NCBI GenBank assembly: GCA_036939755.1 | Contig: JALLAZ010000877.1 | Location: 1 to 21,130 of the forward strand | Direction of reading: 5' to 3' | DNA: 21,130 nucleotides | Source of the DNA: Stephanodiscus triporus | Taxonomy: Eukaryota > Bacillariophyta > Thalassiosirophyceae > Thalassiosirales > Thalassiosiraceae | Shown: piece after piece, positions 7,990 through 17,063 of the stretch | Layout of the letters: each line of letters opens with the position of its first letter | Numbering within the stretch: position 1 is the first letter of the stretch | Translations under genes and position numbers: made by a program | The notes under the pieces: model-generated | Told to the model about the DNA's origin: nothing | Databases searched by the model: none | The model's input: the letters and a program-made list of their open reading frames with translations, nothing else

Positions 7990-9941
7990 ATGGCGTACCC
8001 AATGGTTACTTGTGTTCCTTGGGCAATTGGAAGATTTGGCTCTTACACATTATACCCCAATGGTAGTCTTGTTGGAACAATACATCCACCTGGACTTGTT
8101 TTCGAACAAATTGATAATCCACACTTCTCTGCCATGGACAACATTCTATTTTTGTCATCTCAAAACCAAAAATGTTCTGGAGCTTGGTTTGTTTGTGCAT
8201 CCCTTCCTCGGCCGTACAAATGTATGATCAAGCAGCCAATCTTTTTCTGTAAACTGATTCTGCTAATGGGGGCAAAGTCCAACACATGTTCATTGCATAA
8301 TCCGGAGATACACTTTTACTACTACTCTCTACAAAAGGATCTATCACCAAATGCAATTATGAAAGCTTTTGATGAATGCTCAAGCTCATCCAGTTTTATA
8401 ACATGCATTTTTGATATGACTCTATGGCAAGCCCCACATAACAAGATGCACATTCGATATTTAAATCAGCTTTATGGACGCACATTTCCTTCTTGGAATG
8501 TTATACCGTCTCTAGTTACAGTATCCGGAAAACGCTACCACCAATGCAGGCAGGGACCTGATTGGTGGCAGCTTAAAACATCTTTATTTCAGCAATGGGA
8601 TAACAGAGTCCTGCTGACCAAACTAGACATGTCACTGTGGAAGAATCATGATGATTTCTTCTACAAGGACTACCAACAAGACAGCGTGGAGATGCGGAAA
8701 GCCACCAGAACTAAGCACGTTGCTCAGTTCAAAGGAGGTAAAGTTATGGTCACATACACTTCTAAGAAACAAGCCTATGGTGGCTATCTTTGGATGCCTT
8801 TGCCTCTTTCCCCAAGTGAGATGCAGGATTTTGCCCTGATAACAATGGAGCAGAAGATGGTCGTTGATGATTACTTCTTTGATGATCCAGATAATACAAA
8901 TCCTCTAATGGATCCAAAGCATTTCCAAAGGTGGATGATAAACTTGTCAGCAAGAAATGGGATTGAGTCATTTGTGATATTGACAAATCTTCGATGCAAC
9001 GGAAGTTACTTTGGCAGTAAATGTGTCATGTTTGTTGTGAGCATTGTGTCAGAAATGGAGCTGGGGACTATAGGTACAAATGAATTCTCGAAGTCAATTG
9101 ATGGTAACTCCCACCAGCATTTCAGAATCATGGAACATAACCAACACGATCCAGATTATATGGGGACTGTTGTTTTCCGTGGTAGCCCATTTCCACAACT
9201 GTGCCAAGTGGGGATTGCTGACGTGTGTTTACTAATGGAAGCATACCCTAAATTGTTTGATCGATATCAAACACATGATCAGGCAACATTTCACATGATT
9301 CGGAAGAGACAGAGTTGTATGTCCAGTAGGAGCTGGGCATAATAAGCGACCGGACCGAACACGACTATTTCGACGACAGCTACACCAACACATCTCTCAT
9401 ACCATTGACCTCTTCACTGATGAACTCTTTGCACAGATGCTCCATAAAAGCACAGGATGCCAGTGGCCAGGTGCTAATTGGGTTGATTAAATCAGCCTTC
9501 TCCAGTCACTATCATTGGAAGAACATTGCATCAGAAGATGTATGTCCGTAAGGCATCATGACATGCCCAAGAAGAATACGGAAAAAAGAAGTTCTGGAAT
9601 CATTCTGTAACAGTGGACACCGTGACAGCAGCGATTGTATTGATGATGAACAGGGACGCGTAGTTGATGCTTTCATCAACACAATCAATAGTCCCATCAT
9701 CGATGACTATTTCGACAGAATGTACACTATGTTTCATGCCTGTATAAAACGTCCAAGGGTTCCACTTCCCACCACCTGTGCCTGGAAGCTAATAGAACAA
9801 CCGGAGTTATACGGATTCAAGCACATGTCCTATTTTGTTGTTTCTGAGGCAGGGATATCCTGGGACCTGTCTTCTGATGTGCACGAAAATCTCACTGAAA
9901 TTCTCGGAGCGACCCTTTTAAGTGGACTAGTTGAGCATTGA
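7990..9941 (+). pseudogene. large unrecognised protein gene, probably transposon-associated, with one frameshift and one stop
   Basis: From ATG 7990 (MAYPMVTCVPWAIGRFGSYT) about 450 codons read cleanly to a TAA at 9340. Coding-like sequence then continues one frame over from about 9333 (RTEHDYFDDSYTNTSLIPLT, QVLIGLIKSAFSSHYHWKN) to a TAA at 9549. After that stop the same frame continues (GIMTCPRRIRKKEVLESF) to the final stop at 9941. Restoring neither event is needed to see that about 650 residues once formed one protein. Composition is globular, with many Trp, Phe and His residues and no obvious membrane segment or zinc finger. I do not recognise the family. The frame is also open upstream through the tandem repeat, so the true start is uncertain. 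It converges on the transposase gene that ends about 0.2-0.3 kb away, which suggests it may be the second gene of the same element. Confidence 0.6.
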
Positions 9942-10155
9942 TCAAGCTGTTCATTATGGATGGAGGAAACAACAGGTTGGGTCACCACATTGTGCCCTGG
10001 AAATGCAAGCAATTTTGCTCAGGGAAGCAGCGGTAACAATACAGGGTTAAAGAATGCTACTAGGAACAAAAGAGCGGTGGATAGGTAATTTAGCATTTTA
10101 CGAATCTGAACATGCAAACTAGTCTATGTCGGACGTGGACGTAGACGTATCATCA

Positions 10156-13100
10156 CTACTGTGAAAAAATCAAGGCCTTCAAAACTTCATCATCCGAGTT
10201 GATAACACTGATGTCATCAAGGTTGTCAATGGCGGCAGCGTCTTCTAAGTTGCTGTCATTGTTTAGACCAATTTGTGCACTAAAAAAAGCGCTCCACTGT
10301 CTCTGTGGTAAAACACATAAGAACTCGTTCTTCCACCATAGTTCTTGAATACACACAGTGGATAACTGATGGTGGATATGGGGACCAAATATGTGTAATC
10401 GCATAGTTTATCATGGGTTGGCATTTTGAACTTGCGGATAAAACGTTGTGACAAAGTTTCCATGGAGAGCACAACACATGAGGATTCAACAACAACATGA
10501 ATCGATTCCATCAAGTTTTGACATGAGCCTGTGTGGTCAAGGTTGTAGAAACCAAGGATGCGTCCGAGGTAGGTTTCGTGAACACCGTTGACGTTCCACT
10601 GAACAAGACACCAGTCATACCAATGACCATCATCCATGTAAGATGCAACTGCTCTAAAGATTTCCAGACGACCATCTAATAATAACTTGCAGGCTGTGTA
10701 TCCTGTTACTGAATAATCGTGACGGTAATCATCCTGCTTGGCAGCAAAGAGAGCTATTGCCTGAACACATCTATCCGGCAAATTTGTTCTCCTCTTGGTC
10801 ATGGTGTGATTGAGGGTGCCCTCAGTGGCTAGACCAGAAAATGTGAGAACATATCTTCCTTCCAATTCTGGTACATGCTTATTTTTGTTCCTTCCTGTAC
10901 TGATTCCAAACAATCTATCATTTCTTGTGTTAATGCAATGCTTGGCTAGATTGAATGTCATTGTCTCAGTATATCGAGTGGCAACTTGACTAGTGAAGGT
11001 ATTGGTTCTCTTCTGTGTATTACATCCGAAGGTCTTATGGTTGCATTCACCGATACCTCCAAATAAGTTAATGGCACTGCCAAACAGAATCATGTAATCA
11101 ACAAATTTGGTAAGGGCGTGCATTTTTGGAAACTTCCATCCCTGTCCTATTTCCGACCCATCATTGTCAGTTCTGGGGAAGCATTTTTGGATGAGTGTCA
11201 CCATTTGTGAGATGACATGTCTCGATTGTTTGACTTCCACCTTGGGATTAGTTGAGTGCAGCCATTCCTCGAAGGATAGGTACAACTTAATGCAATGGAT
11301 TAAGTCTTTGATGTTGAGTCTCTTCTGTTGGAGAAGATCTCTCATTCGTCCTGAAATTTGATCAGTGTGAAATATACACAGCAAGCGGAAAAGATTCCCA
11401 CGTCTTTCTGATGCATTGACTAGAGTGTTCTTCAAGCATCCATTCCTATCCGATCCTCTTGGAAAATCACGTTCACTGTTCCTTCTCAATCGGTGGTTTA
11501 GATTATGGTGTACTGTCTCAATGTCATTCATAAGGAGTTTTCCATGGCCTTTATCACCAATGATGTTCCTCAGGCAGTCAAACATGTACGCGGAAATACC
11601 TTCATCGATTACATGCAACCTCTCAGGAGGCAGCATGCGGAAAATACCATGAACTGGGTCGGAAAGTGGTAGATTATCATCCATGAAGGCATTGTCGATG
11701 AAATGCTTTGAATATACAGCATCGAGCATCTTCTTTTCTGTTTTGTTCTTGAGAGTGGAGCGCATGGCTTTATGGTCAAGATAGTCTTGTTTAGTTATAT
11801 ATTCACATTGTGGGTGTGGATGATCCATTTTCTCGAACGGGCACTTGCAATCACGATAGGGTCTTTGGATGTTTCCACTGCCATTGTAGTGACCAAGGAA
11901 TCAATTGTTCCCAGAGTTGTCTCCAACGACGAAGTGAATCCAGGGTTTACAGCAAACATCTCTGCCCATGACCGTGTTGTTGATGCCACCATGTTGATGT
12001 AGATTTCTCAGTGATGAAAAGGCAGCACAAAGACAATCGTGTTCGTCCTGGACGCTGATGGCTGGATCCTTTTTCTTGACATTGGAGTTCCGGGAGGTCA
12101 AAGAGCCAGCGTTGAGGTTGGGAATGAAAGCCATTGGTCTCCAGAAATTCACGCTATTTCTTGATTGCTCGTTGAAGCATGAAAGAGTAAAAATGATAGG
12201 AAGAGTGGACAATGATCCGTGCAAATCCAGGTGGGATTTATCGGCAAAAAGAACAAGACCAAGGGGCATATTGTGTGGATCATCACCACAGAATTTTTGA
12301 TGTGCGGGCTCCCATGCGTCACCTGTGTGGATTTCACCAAGATGATGAACATCACCGTCCGACTTTCCAGTGTAAAGATCATATCCAGGAGCAATATTTT
12401 CTGGTTTCATCAGTCTTTCATCCATCAAGAGAGACATGATCATTGCCTCAACATCATACACAGCAACAGATGCTACACCACCACTTGATAAATTAACTTC
12501 GACATCTCGGTGTTTCAATTTAGACACATCCATTATTTTTTCCAGTTTGGTCATGAAGTGATTCCTAGTAAGGAGTAGATTGGTGGAGAATGGCAGGGTA
12601 TTGTTAGATGTATCGGAAAAAGTCTTGAGAAGACCAACAATTTCATCATGGACCTTCAGAGATATCCTGTGCTTGTCAAGGATTGTCTGAAGTTCAATTT
12701 GAAATTGGTAGCTTGGAGGTAGAACTGCTTTCTGGTTATATGGCGCACCATTACGGATAGTGGGGCATGTCATAGGGTCGGAAGTGGAAGATAGTAGGTC
12801 ATGGGCATCGTGAAGGTCTACGGAACCATGATGGAAACTACCATCTGGGTCAACATCAACATCGAACTTATCACCTGAACTATCATTGTCATCGAGGTAG
12901 TCATCAAGTTGATAGGCAAAATTGAAGTCAAGTTCATCAATCTTTCTTTTATTTGTTAGGAAAGGTAAAGGATCAGTGCCAGAAACATGGAGTCCACTGA
13001 CTTTAACTCCACATTTGAAAGGTCCGATGCAGCGGCGCTGGTGTTGTGCGTAACTTCTACGACCTTTGCTGTCATTGGAAAAATTACTACGTTTGCATTT

Positions 13101-13163
13101 GTAGCAAAGTAGGCCTCTGCTAGGGATGTCATCGAATGAGGATGCATGCGGGGGCTTTGACAT
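10156..13163 (-). pseudogene. Plavaka-like (CACTA-related) DDE transposase with in-frame TGA and C-terminal frameshift
   Basis: From ATG 13163 one frame runs 967 codons to a stop at 10263, interrupted only by a TGA at 11901-11903 (codon 421, GDNSGNN then FLGHYNGSG). Near the N-terminus is a finger with C20, C23, H41 and C45. The DDE-like residues are D308 in LVLFADKSHLDLHGS, D415 in FVVGDNSGNN, and E706 in GECNHKTFGCN, matching the order and context of Plavaka-type transposases (DKS/DKT motif, PYRDC, E..HK). PPERLHVIDEGISAYM is a further family-like block. Near 10335 the better C-terminus lies one frame over (KNEFLCVLPQRQWSAFFSAQ, then an acidic tail to 10156), which implies a second lesion. 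These enzymes cut and paste DNA transposons; this copy is probably inactive. The family call rests on motif memory, not a search. Confidence 0.75.
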
Positions 13164-13393
13164 GGTGGTGGTTGTTGGTTGTATGGGGGTATTAATGTGA
13201 GAGAGGACAGAGTGTTCTGGGGAGTGCTGCGGTGCACCATAATATTATCTCTATGTGTGCTGGTACTAAGTAGGAAACAGTATGTACTTGTACGACTGTG
13301 TACAGTACAGTACTTACATGGTTTTCAAAGAAGAGATGGACAGAGTAAAAGAGTACAAATTGAAAGTGAGGGAGAGAGACACAAAGAGAGGGT
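13164..13393. other. right flank of the transposase gene
   Basis: This is the upstream region of the minus-strand transposase. It contains repeated GTACAGTACAGTAC-like sequence near 13302-13315 and a purine-rich run (GAGGGAGAGAGACACAAAGAGAGGG) ending near 13393. It would hold the promoter and possibly the terminal inverted repeat of the element, but no partner arm was found on the left side. Confidence 0.35.
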
Positions 13394-13423
13394 TTAAAAT
13401 TTGGCGCAAGGAATGACTCATTC

Positions 13424-13867
13424 GTGGTACAAGGTACATACATACTGTGGAGGGGTAATGATTCCAATGTACATGCAAGTTGGCGGGCCCTATCAAAAGA
13501 GACTACGCGGAGCACTTTGGAAGAGGAATGGGCTGTGTACGAGGAAAAAACAAACTTCGGACATTCAAGCAGGAGGAAGAAGGTTGAACACGAAAAACTG
13601 GAAGAGAACTACTTATACTATGGATGAGATCAATGTCCAGATCTTCCACTATGGGAAAATTTTGTCTTGTTGGATGGAGATGAAGATTTCATGGATGAGT
13701 GACCATTGTCAAAGAGAATGAGAGAAGATCTGATTAATCAAGATGGTGATGAATCTGATGACTTGAAGTCTTTGCATGGAGATGATTATGGAGAGCATCA
13801 GGCATGGATGCCACAGGTGAGCCTGAATGGTGATGGTGAGGGTGACGGTGACCATGCAGCGATCTGA
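13424..13867 (+). pseudogene. decayed acidic protein ORF, family not recognised
   Basis: One plus frame reads coding-like sequence throughout but contains TGA codons at 13625-13627 and 13700-13702. Visible blocks are LEEEWAVYEEKTNFGHSS, RRKKVEHEKLEENYLYYG, DQCPDLPLWENFVLLDGDED, MREDLINQDGDESDDLKS and GDGEGDGDHAAI before the final TGA at 13865. The composition is strongly charged. Both internal stops are one transition away from CGA or TGG. It lies on the same strand and in the same frame class as the Harbinger relic about 0.5 kb downstream, so it could be the N-terminal exon or the companion ORF of that element. This link is inference. Confidence 0.45.
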
Positions 13868-13868
13868 G

Positions 13869-14389
13869 GTTGGCATAGATCATGTTACAGTGTAAACATA
13901 TGTAATGGGAGATATTAGACGTACATGATGTGTCCAAAGAGCTTTAAAGAGAGTTGATCAGTGGGCATGTGGTACTATCGACAGGACCGATAAGAAACGT
14001 TTAGACGTTAAAAGTAAATTATGGTTACTGAGCAAGTGTTGGTAGTGAAAATATCAGCAGTTAACGTTCAATTCCAAATGTTTATCGAGCAAACATAACA
14101 CATGTTCAAACGACACCACCAACATAAGTTTACTGATTAGCCATGGAGAATAGTTGAGCCATGGGAGAATATACGGCTACAGAATAGACATAGATATGTG
14201 CGGGTACAGGAAGTACAATGGTGATGGTGTTGAACATGGCTAGGACCACAGAGGGAAGGTATGTAACAGTAGAATGGTAGATGTGGCGTAAGATGGGCGC
14301 AGCCATTTACCTTCATCCAGTGGCACTTGTCTTTGTAAACATAACAGTTGATCAAATATGGCTAAAGGCAACAATATTCGGGCTTTTGA
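13869..14389. other. spacer between the decayed acidic ORF and the Harbinger relic
   Basis: No convincing gene on either strand. A short plus frame from an ATG at 14358 (MAKGNNIRAFDAVAPQ) ends inside the start of the Harbinger homology and may be a frameshifted piece of its N-terminus. Nothing else is recognised. Confidence 0.35.
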
Positions 14390-15133
14390 TGCGGTTGCTC
14401 CGCAGTCGGCAGGTCGGGGGGAGCTGTCGATCCAAAGACACTCCAAAAATGGTTGTGGCTCTTGATCAAGCACATTGGTGAGCTGGCAGACAATGCTGTT
14501 GTGGTAAGTGTGGTTGATTGTTGTGTCCTTTTGACCATCGTCTTCTCACCCCGCCACCCCCTTGCCTGCCAGATCGTCTTCAAAAGCAGGCTGGGTGCTC
14601 ACGACGTGGGCAACGACTGCCTTATGTCGATCGACGGAACCGACCTCCGCATCAAACAACAACGACCCGCGGTGAGGGGGAGCCCCTTTGGTGGTTCCCG
14701 CAAATACGCGGGGCAATCCGTCCTATGATACGAGGTCGGCATAGATATTCTCGCGGGGAATTTGGTCTGGGTTGGAGGACCCTACCCCGCCGGCGCCTGG
14801 CCTGACATCAAGATATTTATGAACGAGCTCGCTCATCTTCTTGAGCCAGGCAAACATGTCGAAGCCGACAATGGCTACTTGAGGCCCCCAAAATAAATTA
14901 AGTGCCCCAACAACGATTGCAACCCCGCGGAGAATCTGGCGATGGAGCAGGCTTGCGTCAGGTCTTGTCACAAGACCTTCAATGCTTGCCTCAAATTTTG
15001 GGGCATCCTTGGGCAGAAGTACCGCCATGACATCAGACAGCATGGGAGTGTTTTTTACGCGTGCGCCGTCATCACCCAGCTTGCCATTGCAAACGGAGAG
15101 CCTCTATTCGAGGTTGAATACGGAGATGAGTGA
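14390..15133 (+). pseudogene. PIF/Harbinger DDE transposase relic with a recognisable intron
   Basis: The frame resembles the HARBI1-type DDE endonuclease: AVDPKTLQKWLWLLIKHIGE, then DVGNDCLMSIDGTDLRI (first Asp), GGPYPAGAWPDIKIF (second Asp), a DNGY block, and NPAENLAMEQ followed by CHKTFNACLKFWGIL and the C-terminal QLAIANGEPLFEVEY. The usual R-H-E-T-x-N motif reads C-H-K-T-F-N here, so the presumed catalytic Glu is Lys. Stops interrupt it: TGA at 14726-14728 and TAA at 14894-14896. A 69-bp GT-AG intron at 14504-14572 (GTAAGT...CTTGCCTGCCAG) separates NAVV from IVFKSRL in phase 0. Because its length is a multiple of three and it lacks stops, it can also be read through. The element is dead, and the 5' part is missing or frame-shifted. 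Confidence 0.75.
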
Positions 15134-15962
15134 TTAGTGAGTAATTTCACAGTTGCACATCATATTATTTCGTAGTTATACTTGGAATTAATACTTATGT
15201 ATTATTTCTTAGTTAAAGAGTATGAATTCATACTTTTACAGCATATCTCCCTACTTACTCTAACTTAGTAAGTGATCGTGGTATTTTAAGATACATTGAA
15301 TGCAGCAGCTGAATGCTGAGCCTGCTGCTGGCTGCTGGTGCTAGAGATGTATCGTAGTATGTACGTGTTGAGGGATTTTAAGGGGGGCTGGCCTCCTATT
15401 CCTCTTTTTCCAGGAAAGAGAAAGAAAGAAGATACATTTTTGTACGTAGGAATAGTATACAGAAAAACCAAAATGGAGCTGGAAAACCCACCCCCTAGAT
15501 ATTGTATGATACTCAAGATAAAAAGCTTATGCTGTGGCTCAGCATAGATACCTAGATATCGTATCACTCCACAGTGGTTTTCCCTCAACCTCAAAACACA
15601 CGATGCCATGTTTTTGGTTTACAGTCATGACTTACACAAGAAATTCAAGACAATGCTTGCCGCCCACTCACTAAACCAACGACAGAGGCCATATTTTTCA
15701 TCCGTGGAAGAACAAGACCACCTTCCCCCTTTTTTATGGTAGGATTTGATACTACTTATGAATCAGGGTGGTCTTGATGGTGATGGGGTTGGTGCTGGTC
15801 ATGTTCAGGAGTGTCAAGAGGTCTTCTCTTCTATCACAACAACAAAAGGTCGCTGCCGGCGAAAGCTCATAAGTTTTGATAACGCACTCTTCGGCATCGG
15901 CATATGCTTCATTCGCATATCGCAACCTCATCGCACGTTCGCATCCTCTCGAAAAGTATAAT
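15134..15962. other. intergenic region with an inverted-repeat element and the promoter of the Cys-rich gene
   Basis: I see no gene of normal composition. The left half holds a possible MITE-like structure (separate entry). The right half, about 15600-15962, is the upstream region of the Cys-rich protein gene that starts at 15963. A frame open upstream of that ATG (from 15876) shows no domain and is better taken as untranslated leader. Confidence 0.4.
15271..15568. repeat. possible MITE-like element with imperfect terminal inverted repeats
   Basis: The left end AGTGATCGTGGTAT (15271) and the reverse complement of the right end, AGTGATACGATATC (to 15568), begin alike. Ten-bp inner arms ATGCTGAGCC (about 15315) and GGCTCAGCAT (about 15536) match exactly. 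The interior has a GCAGCAG...CTGCTGC stem, a TATGCTGtggctCAGCATA hairpin, and two direct copies of CCTAGATAT(T/C)GTAT (15494 and 15551). I could not identify a target-site duplication. Confidence 0.35.
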
Positions 15963-16601
15963 ATGAAGACTTGCATCCTCGCTCTGGTTTTCGTTCTCCT
16001 GGCCGGTGGTGGTGTTGACGCCCAGGTGAATCCGTGCATCATGTGCCCAAATGGCGCCACTGCCGGTGATGATTATGTCACAGAATATAAAGGAAATTCC
16101 AAGACATGTGCACAGTTGATTGATTTTGTCGCGCTTTTCGAAACTGGATCCGAAGATTGCGCATTGGCTGAACAGTACGAGTTCGATTGCTGCCCCACTG
16201 TACCTGAGAATCCTTGCATCATTTGCCCAAATGGAGCCACAGCCGGTGATGATTATATCGTGCTGGCATGTGTGGAGGAAATAGTTTTTGCCGCGAAATT
16301 GGAAACAGAGTCCGATTATTGTGGAGTGTTTGGTGAAGAAATCGAGTCATATTGCTGCCCACCTGGGACAACCACTCCTAGCTCGGGATGTGCAAGTGTG
16401 TCTGAATTAGTCTTCACATTCATTGCCATTGTTTCTTCTCTATACGTTATTGCTTTTGTGCAAGGCAAATCAAATTGTGAACTTTGCTCTAGGGATATTG
16501 GATACCATATCTGTTATTATGTTAAGATTGCTCTAAATATTATAATCACAATTGATACGCTTTTCGAAACTGGATCCAAAGATTGCGCATACACTGAATG
16601 A
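15963..16601 (+). CDS. secreted or cell-surface Cys-rich repeat protein (CPNGATAGDDY type)
   Basis: The ATG at 15963 opens a clear signal peptide (MKTCILALVFVLLAGGGVDA, about residues 1-20). Two repeats follow, each with PC-I-x-C-P-NGATAGDDY, a cysteine-bearing helix-like part and an ending CCP: about residues 23-77 with all Cys positions (NPCIMCPNGATAGDDY, CAQLIDFVALFE, CALAEQ, FDCCP), and about 80-133 with a shortened centre. After a Thr/Ser-Pro linker, a hydrophobic segment (VFTFIAIVSSLYVIAF) could be a transmembrane or GPI-anchor signal. The last 45 residues look non-native and run into a degenerate third repeat (FETGSKDC) ending at TGA 16599-16601. Proteins with such repeats are typical of diatoms; the function is not known to me. 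The extended upstream frame from 15876 was not used because it would bury the signal peptide. Confidence 0.7.
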   Translation: MKTCILALVFVLLAGGGVDAQVNPCIMCPNGATAGDDYVTEYKGNSKTCAQLIDFVALFETGSEDCALAEQYEFDCCPTVPENPCIICPNGATAGDDYIVLACVEEIVFAAKLETESDYCGVFGEEIESYCCPPGTTTPSSGCASVSELVFTFIAIVSSLYVIAFVQGKSNCELCSRDIGYHICYYVKIALNIIITIDTLFETGSKDCAYTE

Positions 16602-16990
16602 CCCAGTTAGATTGCTGCCCCACTTAACCTGAGAATCCGTGCATCATTTGCCCAATTAGAGCCACAGCTGGTGATGATTATGCTCCGTCAGAGTAGACTT
16701 CCTCCTGGACATGTGCGGAGCTCATTGATCATGCCACGCTATTTGAAACAGAGTCTGCTTATTGTGGAGTGATTGGTGAAGAAGACAAGTCATATTGCTG
16801 CCCACCTGTGACCTCTGCTCCCACTCCTATGCCCGTGAATGACACCACTGTAGCAACAACAATGACGTCATCCAATGATACTCCCAGTCCCGTCGAAACC
16901 TTAATGACATCACCTCACCAAAATAATTCATGGTGTCCACAACACCGACCTAAAACCTGTCAACACAGCCAAACAATTTGTCGTGGGTAG
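16548..16990 (+). pseudogene. decayed duplicate of the Cys-rich repeats
   Basis: This segment repeats the upstream gene. LFETGSKDCAYTE is read in the first gene's frame. Then, after a small indel near 16600, another frame gives CCPT, PENPCIICP, ATAGDDYAPSE, TCAELIDHATLFETESAYCG and EEDKSYCCPP, interrupted by a TAA at about 16625 and a TAG at about 16694. The tail is Thr/Pro-rich (PTPMPVNDTTVATTMTSSND), like a cell-wall linker, and ends at 16990. The clean piece from ATG 16769 could still be translated, but the repeats as a whole are no longer intact. It is best explained as a tandem duplication of the neighbouring gene followed by decay. Confidence 0.65.
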
Positions 16991-17063
16991 ATCAAGTACG
17001 ATAGATGATAACCTTAAAACTTCTATGCACTGCACATGCTTCAATCTACATCAAGAGAATTCG

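Noticed and set aside
11901..11903. Reassigned TGA codon (alternative genetic code)
   Set aside because: The intact kinase gene ends in a normal TGA at 17064, and other breaks nearby include TAA, TAG and frameshifts, so decay is simpler.
7421..13491. GGGCCC palindromes near 7421 and 13486 as terminal inverted repeats of the transposon
   Set aside because: Only a 6-bp self-complementary core is shared and flanking bases do not match; no target duplication was seen.
13734..13937. His-rich minus frame with a CLHCNMIYANLRSLHGH finger-like string
   Set aside because: It lies opposite the decayed acidic plus ORF (GAT-rich codons read as His on the other strand) and has no further support.
15876..15962. 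29-codon N-terminal extension of the Cys-rich protein
   Set aside because: It would place residues ahead of a clear signal peptide that begins at ATG 15963.
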